Under the pieces are notes generated by a model. The model saw nothing but the letters and a program-made list of their open reading frames with translations. It had not been told where the DNA came from and did no database searches. A stretch of 64,000 nucleotides of DNA, taken from Cupriavidus sp. YR651. GTDB lineage: Bacteria > Pseudomonadota > Gammaproteobacteria > Burkholderiales > Burkholderiaceae. This document shows, in pieces, positions 19,655 through 27,554 of this stretch. A program made the position numbers and the translations under genes. Numbering within the stretch: position 1 is the stretch's first letter; the number at the start of each line of letters is the position of its first letter. Location of the stretch: positions 528,304-592,303 of the forward strand of contig NZ_FMYZ01000001.1 in the NCBI RefSeq assembly GCF_900101625.1, given 5' to 3'.

Positions 19655-21300
19655 GCCAGGCAGAGTTCGACTACATCGTCGTTGGAGCGGGTTCGGCAGG
19701 TTGCGCCGTCGCCAGCCGGCTGGCGGACATTCCGGGCGTCACGGTGGCGTTGCTCGAAACCGGCCCGAACGATCACCACTTCAGCGTCTGGACGCCACTG
19801 GCCATCGCCAAGACCGTGCGGCAGCCCGGGCCGCACAACTACGGCTACCGCACCGTGCCGCAGGCCGGACTCAACGGCCGGCCGTCCTACCAGCCGCGCG
19901 GGCGCGGATTGGGCGGCAGCTCGTCGATCAACGCGATGCTTTATATCCGCGGCCATCGCAGCGACTATGACAAATGGGCCAGCCTGGGCTGCACGGGTTG
20001 GGGGTTCGACGACGTCCTGCCCTATTTCCGCCGCAGCGAGTGCAACCAGCGCAATGCGGGCCATGACGACGCCTGGCACGGTGGCCTGGGACCGCTCCAT
20101 GTGAGCGACCAGCGAACGCCCAACCCGTTCTCGCGGCGCTTTGTCGCGGCCGCCGCGCAGGCCGGCCTGCCGCTGAATCCCGATTTCAATGGCGCGGAGC
20201 AGGAAGGGGTGGGGTTGTTCCAGGCCACGCAATACAACGGCGAACGCTGGAACGCGGCGCGCGCCTACCTGCATCGCGGCAACAAGGCCGATGCCGGGCA
20301 CAACGGTGGTCGCAAGAGCCTGACGGTGCTGGTCGAGACCCAGGCCATGCGGATCCTGTTCGACAACAAGCGAGCGGTGGGTGTCAGCGTGATGCGTGAC
20401 GGGCAGGCACAGACGCTGCGCGCGCGGCGCGAGGTGATCGTCAGCGGCGGCGCCTTCAATTCGCCACAGTTGCTGATGGCCTCGGGCATTGGTCCCGCGA
20501 ACCATCTGCGTAGCCTGGGCATCCCGATCGTGCACGATTTGCCCGGCGTCGGCGAGAACCTGCAGGATCACCTCGACGTCATCGTCGGCAAGCCGCTGAA
20601 GTCCTACCACCTATATGGCTACTCGCTGGTCGGCGCGGCCCGCATGGCCGGCGAGGTCCTGCGCTATCGCCTGCGCCGTAGCGGCATGCTCAGCTCGCCC
20701 GTGGCCGAGGCCGGCGCCTTCGTCAGGACACGGCCGGACCTGGCCGCGCCCGATCTGCAACTGCACTTTGCGCCGGCGTTGCTCGGCAATTCGAACGTGG
20801 CCCGGGCCGGCAAGCCGGATCATGGCTACTCGTGCCATGCCTGCGTGCTTCGGCCGGAAAGCCGTGGCAACGTGCGACTGCAATCGGCCGACATGCGCGA
20901 CATCCCACTGATCGATCCGCGCTTCCTGTCGGCGGCGTCCGACCTGGATGGCATGGTGGCCGGCGTCAGGCTGATGCGCCGGATCTTTGCGCAGCCCGCG
21001 CTCACCGAAGCAGGTGGCGAGGATACGCTGACGCCGCTGTTCGGCCCCGGCGACGGCGATGAGGCCGCGATCCGCGACTTCGTCCGCAATCACGCCGACA
21101 CCATCTATCACCCGGTGGGCACCTGCAAGATGGGGAGCGACGCCATGGCCGTGGTCGACGCCAGCCTGCGGGTGCATGGCGTGGCGGGGCTGCGCGTGGT
21201 GGATGCATCCGTGATGCCGACGCTGGTGGGCGGCAATACCAATGCGCCGACGATCATGATCGCGGAGAAGGCGGCGGACATGATCCGCGCTGGCGACTAA
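19651..21300 (+). CDS. GMC family FAD-dependent alcohol dehydrogenase
   Basis: 549 residues. The FAD-binding fingerprint is [17 protein letters not shown] (about 7-23). GMC signature 1 is [18 protein letters not shown] (about 86-103) and signature 2 is [17 protein letters not shown] (about 268-284). The C-terminal catalytic region [11 protein letters not shown] and [19 protein letters not shown] is complete. Relatives include choline dehydrogenase and AlkJ-type alcohol dehydrogenases. AGGAGCGGCC precedes an ATG that overlaps the alkylsulfatase stop, so the two are translated as a pair. A long-chain alcohol substrate is inferred from context. Confidence 0.88.
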   Translation: MSQAEFDYIVVGAGSAGCAVASRLADIPGVTVALLETGPNDHHFSVWTPLAIAKTVRQPGPHNYGYRTVPQAGLNGRPSYQPRGRGLGGSSSINAMLYIRGHRSDYDKWASLGCTGWGFDDVLPYFRRSECNQRNAGHDDAWHGGLGPLHVSDQRTPNPFSRRFVAAAAQAGLPLNPDFNGAEQEGVGLFQATQYNGERWNAARAYLHRGNKADAGHNGGRKSLTVLVETQAMRILFDNKRAVGVSVMRDGQAQTLRARREVIVSGGAFNSPQLLMASGIGPANHLRSLGIPIVHDLPGVGENLQDHLDVIVGKPLKSYHLYGYSLVGAARMAGEVLRYRLRRSGMLSSPVAEAGAFVRTRPDLAAPDLQLHFAPALLGNSNVARAGKPDHGYSCHACVLRPESRGNVRLQSADMRDIPLIDPRFLSAASDLDGMVAGVRLMRRIFAQPALTEAGGEDTLTPLFGPGDGDEAAIRDFVRNHADTIYHPVGTCKMGSDAMAVVDASLRVHGVAGLRVVDASVMPTLVGGNTNAPTIMIAEKAADMIRAGD

Positions 21301-21330
21301 GGGGTCGGGGCGCAGGGATTTCAGGTGCGG

Positions 21331-21390
21331 GGAAGGTGGCCGGAGGAGTGACCGAGGGAGTGGCCGGAGGGAAGGTGGCCGAGGGAGTGG
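21331..21390. repeat. Short G-rich degenerate direct repeats before tRNA-Arg
   Basis: GAAGGTGGCCG occurs at 21332 and 21371, and CCGAGGGAGTGGCC at 21352 and 21379. The sequence is strongly purine/G-rich on the plus strand and abuts the 3' end of the tRNA gene. Confidence 0.6.
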
Positions 21391-21464
21391 CCCGCCCTAG
21401 AGGATTCGAACCTCTGACCGCTCGCTTAGAAGGCGAGTGCTCTATCCAACTGAGCTAAGGGCGG
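21388..21464 (-). tRNA. tRNA-Arg(TCT)
   Basis: 77 bases with encoded CCA. The acceptor stem CCGCCCT pairs with AGGGCGG. The anticodon stem CTCGC/GCGAG encloses CTTCTAA, anticodon TCT. A single gene, minus strand. Confidence 0.96.
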
Positions 21465-21535
21465 CCGGCCTGCCGTTGCTGGCAAGGCGAGCATTCTACC
21501 GCAGCGCCATGCCTTGCAGCACGCGCCGCGCCAGA

Positions 21536-22786
21536 TTATGAGGGTTCGCGCTCGCGCACCCGGGGGCGACGCGGCATGCCGACGCCCTCCGCCGTATCGT
21601 GCGCCGACACGCAATCGCGGCCCATCTGCTTGGCATCGTAGAGCGCGCGATCCGCGCGGCGCATCACCGCATCGGCGTTCTCGCCGGCCTGACGCTCCGC
21701 CATGCCAATGCTGACCGTGTAGGCAATCGCATCGGGCTCGGACGGACACGGCGTCGAACGCACCAGCGCGCTCAGCCGCAGGCCGACGGCACGACCGGCT
21801 TCCATCGTCGAGTCTGGCATGACGATGGCGAATTCCTCCCCGCCCAGCCTGCCGAGGATGGCGCCCGACGGCGCCGACTTGCGCAGCAGGCCGGCAAAGT
21901 GGCGTAGCACGCTGTCGCCGGCCAGGTGACCGTAAAGGTCATTGATGGCCTTGAAGTGATCCAGGTCGATGAACGCCACCGAAAACGGCTGACGCTGGCG
22001 CTCGGCCTGCTTGCAGGCGGCCTCCAGTTCCTCCCAGAACGCGCCGCGCGACAGCACGTCGGTCAGGTCGTCATGGCGTGCACGGCGCTCCAGCTTGCGG
22101 CGCAGGCGATCGTGCGCCATCAGCGCGAAGCTGACAGACAGGCCAACCACGCCGAAGACAAACCACACGGTGATACTGCCACGCACATCGGACGCCGGCA
22201 TTGGCAAGCCGTCCACCAGCGCCCGCAACGGCGGCCACGCCTGCACGCCTGACAGGACCGCGCACGCCACGGCCACCAGCACCAGTGAAAACACGGCCAG
22301 ACGGCCCATGCCGCGCTTGGCCGGCAAGCGCGAAGCAGTCACGCGGATCATTTCGAGCAGCAGCAGAATCTGGATAAGGGACGACGCCAGCGTCAGCCAT
22401 GCGACGACGGTGTCAGACGTCAACCTGCCGCTTGCGGACGCAAGCGCGCTGCCGGCATGTACCGCCAGCGCTGCCAGGCCCGGCAGGTTCAGCGCCGCAA
22501 GCACGACACCGCGCCCCGGCTTGCCGGTGAAATGCCGGGTGCCATAGACCATCATCGACAGCCCGGCGGTGAGCGCAAGCTCCGGCAACGCTTCGATCGG
22601 CCATTCGGGCCGGTAGGCGTGCGTCGCCAGCAGCACCACGGCCAGCGTGACAATCAGGTCGCCGATTGCCCATGACGTCAGCCCGCTGCGCTCCATGCCG
22701 GAGGATCGCCGCAACACGGCACAGACGACCGCCATCTGCAGCGCGAACAAGCCTGCAATCAGCACTACCACCTGCGACTGAAACAT
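21536..22786 (-). CDS. Membrane-anchored diguanylate cyclase (GGDEF)
   Basis: 416 residues. Six to seven hydrophobic helices occupy about residues 5-220, followed by a charged linker (RLRRKLERRARHDDLTD) and a GGDEF domain. The active-site loop is RLGGEEF (about 312-318), a functional GGEEF variant, and FIDLDHFKAINDLYGH supplies the metal and substrate residues. It should make cyclic di-GMP from GTP. I see no RxxD inhibitory site just before the motif. The ATG at 22786 follows GGGAAAGAAG. The membrane part has no sensor domain I can name. Confidence 0.9.
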   Translation of the reverse strand: MFQSQVVVLIAGLFALQMAVVCAVLRRSSGMERSGLTSWAIGDLIVTLAVVLLATHAYRPEWPIEALPELALTAGLSMMVYGTRHFTGKPGRGVVLAALNLPGLAALAVHAGSALASASGRLTSDTVVAWLTLASSLIQILLLLEMIRVTASRLPAKRGMGRLAVFSLVLVAVACAVLSGVQAWPPLRALVDGLPMPASDVRGSITVWFVFGVVGLSVSFALMAHDRLRRKLERRARHDDLTDVLSRGAFWEELEAACKQAERQRQPFSVAFIDLDHFKAINDLYGHLAGDSVLRHFAGLLRKSAPSGAILGRLGGEEFAIVMPDSTMEAGRAVGLRLSALVRSTPCPSEPDAIAYTVSIGMAERQAGENADAVMRRADRALYDAKQMGRDCVSAHDTAEGVGMPRRPRVREREPS

Positions 22787-23184
22787 CTTCTTTCCCGTTC
22801 ACAAAGTCATCGCCGGTGCTCCGCATGGCACCCTCGTGTCTTTTGATTGCGGCCTGCGAAAAGCCGTCGTGTTTTGTTGCCGCGGGTTCCGGGTGCCCGG
22901 ACAACCGGTAGCGCGTCAGGCACCGGGCGGGCATGGCTCAGGCACGGCCGGGCCGATCGCATCGCTCGCGGCGGCTGGCGCACCATTGTTGTGATATTCG
23001 GGACCGGGTCCGGATGGGAACAGCGTTTCCAGGGCGCGAGGCGCCGGCGGACCTTTGCGGTGTGCGGATTATGTCAGCGCCCCGGATCAAGTCAAGCCAA
23101 AACCCATCCCGCCTGAAGCGGGGTGCGAGCGCAGCGACTGCCGCGACACTTTTTCGGGCCCCGCGCGGCCCCTGCGCATCGTGA
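22787..23184. other. Intergenic stretch between the GGDEF gene and tRNA-Pro
   Basis: About 400 bases upstream of both flanking genes. I looked for a cyclic di-GMP riboswitch on the minus strand and did not find its conserved core. No credible ORF; a GC-rich spacer. Confidence 0.45.
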
Positions 23185-23214
23185 TTGACCTCGACCCCGC
23201 GTCCGGGATAGAAT
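23185..23214 (+). promoter_or_regulatory. Promoter of tRNA-Pro
   Basis: TTGACC (23185-23190) and TAGAAT (23209-23214) with 18-bp spacing. The predicted start is 2-4 bases before the tRNA. Confidence 0.8.
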
Positions 23215-23223
23215 CGCCGGCTT

Positions 23224-23300
23224 CGGAGCGTAGCGCAGCCTGGTAGCGCATCTGATTTGGGATCAGAGGGTCGTAGGTTCGAATCCTATCGCTCCGACCA
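23224..23300 (+). tRNA. tRNA-Pro(TGG)
   Basis: 77 bases with encoded CCA, beginning CGGAGCGTAGCGCAGCC. The anticodon stem CTGAT/ATCAG flanks a loop containing TGG. Followed by an intrinsic terminator. Confidence 0.96.
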
Positions 23301-23329
23301 GTATTTGCAGTGGTAAAGGCAGTGGAATG

Positions 23330-23363
23330 AAGGGCTTACGCTTTGCGGCGTAAGCCCTTTTTC
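23330..23363 (+). terminator. Terminator of tRNA-Pro
   Basis: Stem AGGGCTTACGC (23331-23341) / GCGTAAGCCCT (23348-23358), followed by TTTTTC. Confidence 0.88.
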
Positions 23364-23588
23364 TTTGCACTCCTCGCAATTACATGCCGCCAGGTACCTG
23401 CCTCGCCGCAAAATACATTCAAGACAATCACCTCGTACCAGGTTGACTCCAGAGTATTTCAATCGACCTATACTGGATTCAGGCCGCATGGCTACCGTGT
23501 CTCTGGCGCAGCTTCAGCCAACTTTGATCGACACGAGGTGGTGAGCAACCCTTCGCGCCAGCGCGCTTTGCGGGCGAGGAGGGACATC

Positions 23589-24026
23589 ATGTTCAATCAT
23601 CTTCTTCTTCCGGTCGACGGTTCAGCCCTTTCCGAATCGGCATTCCACAAGGCAATTGCGTTCGCTGGCGAGATGAATGCCAGGGTCACTGCCATTCGCG
23701 TTTGCCCCGACTATCACATCCTGGCCTACCACACGGAAATGCTGAGCGATACCCGCGAGCAATACAAGGAAGCGGCCTGGGAAAACGCAACGCATTATCT
23801 GAGCAGGCTTGCGCGCGAGGCGGGCGCTGCCGGCGTGGACTGCCAGACGCTCTACTCCGTCAGCGACCATCCCTATGAGGCAATTATCAAGGCTGCCGAA
23901 GACAGGGAGTGCGACCTGATTGTGATGGCATCGCATGGCCGCCGCGGTGTGCAGGGCGTCCTGATCGGTAGCGAGACACAGAAAGTCCTTACCCACAGCA
24001 AGATCCCGGTGCTTGTCTACCGATAA
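23589..24026 (+). CDS. Universal stress protein, UspA family
   Basis: 145 residues, one Usp domain. It starts MFNHLLLPVDGSALSESA and ends with the nucleotide-binding loop ASHGRRGVQGVLIGSETQKV and the strand KIPVLVYR, so an ATP-binding Usp is expected. The start at 23589 follows a very good ribosome site (GAGGAGGGACATC). The open frame runs to 23343 but would begin inside the tRNA-Pro terminator. A TATACT box lies at 23469-23474. Usp proteins help survival under starvation and respiratory stress; the specific role is unknown. Confidence 0.92.
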   Translation: MFNHLLLPVDGSALSESAFHKAIAFAGEMNARVTAIRVCPDYHILAYHTEMLSDTREQYKEAAWENATHYLSRLAREAGAAGVDCQTLYSVSDHPYEAIIKAAEDRECDLIVMASHGRRGVQGVLIGSETQKVLTHSKIPVLVYR

Positions 24027-24135
24027 CGCGAGAGATTTCCCATCGATGCCTCCTGCCCGCGCATATACCCTCCCCCACACGCGGCCGCACGCGCCGTGAG
24101 GTGGAAGGCGACGGCAGGTGCCAATCGGGGTGCTA

Positions 24136-24267
24136 TTACAAGCCGACCAGGATCGTACCCAGGACGTACACCGTGCCGACCACCAGGATGGCGCCAGCAA
24201 ATGCCAAGTAGTATCTGGCGCCGTGGCGCGGAGGATCCGAATGAAAATGGTGAACAACCGATTTCAT
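24136..24267 (-). CDS. Small single-helix membrane protein, hypothetical
   Basis: 43 residues from the ATG at 24267: a charged N-terminus (MKSVVHHFHSDPPRHGARYY) and one C-terminal hydrophobic helix (about 20-42). It follows a membrane protein gene on the same strand after about 75 bases. No Shine-Dalgarno is visible before this ATG. The frame stays open upstream into the previous gene, so both the start and the reality of the gene are uncertain. Confidence 0.4.
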   Translation of the reverse strand: MKSVVHHFHSDPPRHGARYYLAFAGAILVVGTVYVLGTILVGL

Positions 24268-24343
24268 TTTGTATTGGAGGACTGAACCCGCCTCCGCCTG
24301 TGCCGTAACGGCACGGCGGATGGCGGCGAAACGCTGATCAAGC

Positions 24344-24868
24344 TCAGCCGCGTGGCGATGCGGGCACCGCCTCCATTCGTCGCTCGAAATGCATGTACGC
24401 GTCAGCGGCCACCAGCCCAAACAGGGCGTGCGCGAACAGGCTTTCCCAGCCGCGGGCTTCGTCGAACCAGTTGAAATAACGCCCGAACACGTAGAAGTTG
24501 ACGAAGTACGCTACCAGGCCAAATACGATGCCGACCGCCGACGCCATGACAAAGCTCGAGTCGAAGCGGAACGACGACACAATCATCGCCAGAACCCCCG
24601 CCATGACGATCGACAGCCCAAAGTGCACGATGCCGGCCGCCAGTACGATCGTCCAGCTGAAGCCATCGGCAGATGCCAGCGCCTCGCGTCCCAGCATCAG
24701 CGCGGCCACCATTTTGACGGTGCCCCACGCGCCCTGGTAGAGCACGAAGCGGGCCGTCAGCAGTTCCAGCACCATGTACATCGCACCGGCGATGAGCCCG
24801 GCAATCACCACGGCGCGCCAGTCCGGCATGCGGCGAACATAGTGATGTGATTCCAGGTGGAGTTCCAT
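24344..24868 (-). CDS. Hypothetical four-helix inner-membrane protein
   Basis: 174 residues starting MELHLESHHYVRRMPDW. AAAGGAGGCAGT before the ATG at 24868 is an excellent ribosome site and decides the start. About four membrane helices are visible (about 20-42, 75-100, 108-130, 140-160), with aromatic loops such as FYVFGRYFNWFDEARGWE. I do not recognise the family. It is convergent with the universal stress gene and may form a unit with the small single-helix protein downstream. Confidence 0.75.
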   Translation of the reverse strand: MELHLESHHYVRRMPDWRAVVIAGLIAGAMYMVLELLTARFVLYQGAWGTVKMVAALMLGREALASADGFSWTIVLAAGIVHFGLSIVMAGVLAMIVSSFRFDSSFVMASAVGIVFGLVAYFVNFYVFGRYFNWFDEARGWESLFAHALFGLVAADAYMHFERRMEAVPASPRG

Positions 24869-25063
24869 ACTGCCTCCTTTTGCCCAGTGGGCAGGTAAGA
24901 CCGATGACGACGGCCTTCCTGATAGTTTTAGCCCATCAATCACAAATACCAAGCGATTCAAAAGCCACGCCCGACCAGCGCCCGGACGCCAGTCGTTGCG
25001 GCAACGCAGCATCCCGGAAGCCCGCGCCCCGAACCGGTTCCGAGCCACCGTGCTGCGCCTGCG

Positions 25064-25450
25064 ATGTGGTACAATCCCGCGTCAGTTCGGGGTATCTGAG
25101 CATGCCCTGTAACCGGGTCCACGCCGCCAGGCGTCTGGAAAAACCGCCCCCGCCCCGCATCTTCGGGAAGTTGGGACCGTCCCAGGCCCGGAAACACCTT
25201 GCCCGCCTGTCCCGCGACGCTAACGGCTGCAACGACAAGAGTGGCCGTCACTGGCAAGGCAATCGTCTGGGTTTTCCGCGCCCCTCCGCGATTTTCCTGA
25301 CCTGGCTCTCCGGGCCCCGTCAGCTTGCCACCCGATACGGTCCGCGCGGCCGCCGCAAGTGCGGCGAAACTTGTGAGCGTGCGCTGCCGAGGCGCTCACA
25401 GGATTCACTAACTCATGCAGCCCCAAAAGGCTGCCGCAAAGGAAAACAGA
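25064..25450 (+). promoter_or_regulatory. Promoter and long structured leader of infA
   Basis: The extended -10 TGGTACAAT (25067-25075) lies 376 bases before the infA start, implying a leader of about 370 bases. It holds at least two clear hairpins: CGCCGC-AAGT-GCGGCG (25351-25366) and GTGAGCG/CGCTCAC (25373-25379 with 25393-25399). No known riboswitch was recognised, and I see no convincing ORF in it. Confidence 0.5.
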
Positions 25451-25672
25451 TTGGCTAAGGAAGAACTCATTGAATTTGGCGGCGTGGTGTCGGAAGCCCT
25501 GCCCGACAACCGTTATCGCGTCACGCTGGAAAACGGCGTGGAAATCTGGGCATACGCCTCGGGCAAAATGCAGAAGCACCGCATCCGCATTTTGGCCGGC
25601 GATCGCGTAACCCTGGAAATGTCGCCCTACGACCTGACCAAGGGCCGCATCAATTTCCGCCACAAATCCTGA
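25451..25672 (+). CDS. infA: Translation initiation factor IF-1
   Basis: 73 residues: a single OB-fold S1-like domain, [20 protein letters not shown] when read from the TTG at 25451. AAAGGAAAACAGA places a good ribosome site 7 bases before this TTG. An in-frame ATG at 25415 would add 12 residues foreign to the family. IF-1 binds the 30S A site during initiation. This is not in the ribosomal protein operon, so it is probably the second infA that beta-proteobacteria often carry. Confidence 0.93.
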   Translation: MAKEELIEFGGVVSEALPDNRYRVTLENGVEIWAYASGKMQKHRIRILAGDRVTLEMSPYDLTKGRINFRHKS

Positions 25673-25732
25673 GTTTGCGCCGACCCGGACGGACGCCGCT
25701 GTCACGCGGCTGACACCGCCCTCGCCGACACT

Positions 25733-25766
25733 AGCGGGCTGCCTACGGGCAGCCCGCTTTGTTTTT
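25733..25766 (+). terminator. Terminator of infA
   Basis: Stem AGCGGGCTGCC (25733-25743) / GGCAGCCCGCT (25748-25758) with loop TACG, followed by TTGTTTTT. Confidence 0.9.
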
Positions 25767-25836
25767 GCCACGAGCTCGGCTTGCACGGGGCAGTTCGCTT
25801 CACCATACTCAAAGCATCACGATCCCCTGCCCTGAC

Positions 25837-26313
25837 ATGAACCTGATTCTGTGGCGCCACGCCGAAGCCGAGGATCTGCCCGCCGCGCTGAGCCTGTCGC
25901 GCAGCGCGGACCTGCAGCGCCCACTGACACGGCGAGGCCGCAAACAGGCCGAAGCATCCGCGGCATGGCTACGCGCACATCTGCCCGCCGATCGGCGCGT
26001 CATCTGCAGCCCCGCGCTGCGCACGCGGGAAACCGCCGCGGCACTAACCGGCGAGCCGGAAATCATGCCTGACCTGGCCCCCGGCGCCGACGCCAGCACA
26101 GTGCTCGCGGCCATCGACTGGCCGCAAGGCCACGACAACACGGTGGTCGTCGGTCATCAGCCATGGATCGGCCTGATCGCCAGCCTGCTGCTGGCCGGCC
26201 AGGAAATGAACTGGAGCGTGAAGAAAAGCGGTATCTGGTGGCTAAGCGGCCGTACGCGCGAAAGCGAAGCCCAGGTGGTGCTGCGCGCCGTCATCAATCC
26301 CGACCTGCTTTAA
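25837..26313 (+). CDS. sixA: Phosphohistidine phosphatase SixA family
   Basis: 158 residues of the histidine phosphatase superfamily. The catalytic RHAEAED lies at about residues 7-13 and the second histidine in VVVGHQPWIGL (about residue 108). SixA-type enzymes remove phosphate from phosphohistidine, classically on phosphotransfer domains or PTS components. The ATG at 25837 places LILWRHAEAE at the N-terminus. The next gene, olsB, is 277 bases away behind its own promoter. Confidence 0.88.
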   Translation: MNLILWRHAEAEDLPAALSLSRSADLQRPLTRRGRKQAEASAAWLRAHLPADRRVICSPALRTRETAAALTGEPEIMPDLAPGADASTVLAAIDWPQGHDNTVVVGHQPWIGLIASLLLAGQEMNWSVKKSGIWWLSGRTRESEAQVVLRAVINPDLL

Positions 26314-26498
26314 GCCCCACGCCCGCGGCTTCCCTGTCGCGGCAGAACGTCAACGCCAGCATCAGCAACACCAGCCACCGCCGTCGGATGCCACAAATGG
26401 CACCCGAATGCCCGCGCATCTTTCGGAAAGCGGTGATCGCCGCGCCTGCGGCCAGCCAGTGAGCGTCAGTCACGCACGCCGGCCATCGCCAGAACTCT

Positions 26499-26554
26499 GC
26501 GTCACGGAAGCGTCATCACTGGTTCACGGCACTGTCACTCGGCCTCTCTACATT
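26499..26554 (+). promoter_or_regulatory. Tandem PhoB-box array and promoter of olsB
   Basis: Four half-sites lie exactly 11 bp apart: GTCAC 26501, GTCAT 26512, TTCAC 26523, GTCAC 26534. This equals two adjacent Pho boxes (consensus CTGTCAT-N4-CTGTCAC). TACATT at 26549-26554 is a -10 placed 10 bp after the last half-site, as in PhoB-activated promoters that lack a -35. Confidence 0.75.
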
Positions 26555-26590
26555 GTTTCGAAGCCGTTTCGTCACCGAAAGGACACACTG

Positions 26591-27442
26591 ATGCGCGATC
26601 TCCCGACGCCTACCCAGCCGCTTTTCGACTCCTTGCCCACTGGCCTGACTGGCCAGTCGGCGCGGAGGCGTCTTCCTCGTCAGCCAACGCAACGTCAAAA
26701 CGATACACAAGCTGCAGCGCCTGCTTTCAGTGTGGCGTGGGCACGTCACCAGGATGAAGTAGCCGAGGCCCAGCGCCTGCGCTACAAGGTCTTCGCGGAG
26801 GAAATGGGCGCCCGCCTGCAATCCTCGGCAGCGGAAACCGATGTGGACATGTTCGACGCCTACTGCGACCACCTGATCGTGCGCGACCAGGAAACGCTAA
26901 AGGTGGTTGGCACCTACCGCGTACTGCCGCCGCACCAGGCAAAGCGCATCGGCTGCCTCTATGCCGAATCCGAATTCGACCTCGTCCGCCTGGCGCACCT
27001 GCGCCCCAAGATGCTGGAACTGGGCCGCTCCTGCGTGCACCGCGACTACCGCTCGGGCAGCGTGATCATGGCCCTGTGGGGCGGTCTGGGCGAATACCTG
27101 CAGCGCTACAACCTGGAATCGATGCTGGGTTGCGCCAGCGTGCCGATGAGCGACGGCGGCCACTATGCAGCCAGCCTGTACCGCTTGTTTGCCGAAAAGG
27201 CGCTGGCCCCGATCGAATACCATGCCTTCCCGCGCGTGCCGCTGCCCGTGGACGACCTGAATCAGACGCTGGACGTGGAACCGCCCGCACTGATCAAGGG
27301 CTACCTCCGCCTCGGCGCCAGGATCTGCGGCCTGCCGGCCTGGGATCCTGACTTCAATGTGGCGGACTTCCTGACACTGCTGCGCGTGAGCGACATGAAC
27401 CCGCGCTATGCCCGCCACTTCCTGGGCCTGAATCGCGACTGA
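26591..27442 (+). CDS. olsB: L-ornithine N-alpha-acyltransferase OlsB
   Basis: 283 residues. A Pro/Gln-rich N-terminal 45 residues precede an acyltransferase domain of the OlsB/hemolysin family. Characteristic stretches are AEAQRLRYKVFAEEMGA, MFDAYCDHLIV, MLELGRSCVHRDYR and LLGCASVPMSDGG-like MLGCASVPMSDGG. OlsB transfers a 3-hydroxyacyl group from ACP to ornithine, giving lyso-ornithine lipid, a phosphorus-free membrane lipid. AAAGGACACACTG precedes the ATG at 26591. The partner olsA is not in the window. The PhoB-box array upstream suggests induction under phosphate limitation. Confidence 0.88.
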   Translation: MRDLPTPTQPLFDSLPTGLTGQSARRRLPRQPTQRQNDTQAAAPAFSVAWARHQDEVAEAQRLRYKVFAEEMGARLQSSAAETDVDMFDAYCDHLIVRDQETLKVVGTYRVLPPHQAKRIGCLYAESEFDLVRLAHLRPKMLELGRSCVHRDYRSGSVIMALWGGLGEYLQRYNLESMLGCASVPMSDGGHYAASLYRLFAEKALAPIEYHAFPRVPLPVDDLNQTLDVEPPALIKGYLRLGARICGLPAWDPDFNVADFLTLLRVSDMNPRYARHFLGLNRD

Positions 27443-27485
27443 TCTCCGACTGATTCCCGGTCGAGGCGCTGCGTCGAGCGGCATC

Positions 27486-27530
27486 AAAAACAAAACGGCG
27501 ACCTCGGTATCGGGGTCGCCGTTTTGCTTC
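27486..27530. terminator. Bidirectional terminator between olsB and ppx
   Basis: 13-bp perfect stem CAAAACGGCGACC (27491-27503) / GGTCGCCGTTTTG (27514-27526), with A/T-runs at both bases, between convergent genes. Confidence 0.85.
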
Positions 27531-27554
27531 TGCCCGCACGTCGGGCCGCTCGGC

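Noticed and set aside
22787..22940. Cyclic di-GMP riboswitch upstream of the GGDEF gene
   Set aside because: I searched for the conserved core and receptor elements on the minus strand and could not match them.
24904..25458. Possible protein gene in the infA leader
   Set aside because: The translation has no domain, no ribosome site, and a Pro/Arg-rich composition typical of GC-rich non-coding DNA. A promoter and hairpins explain the region better.
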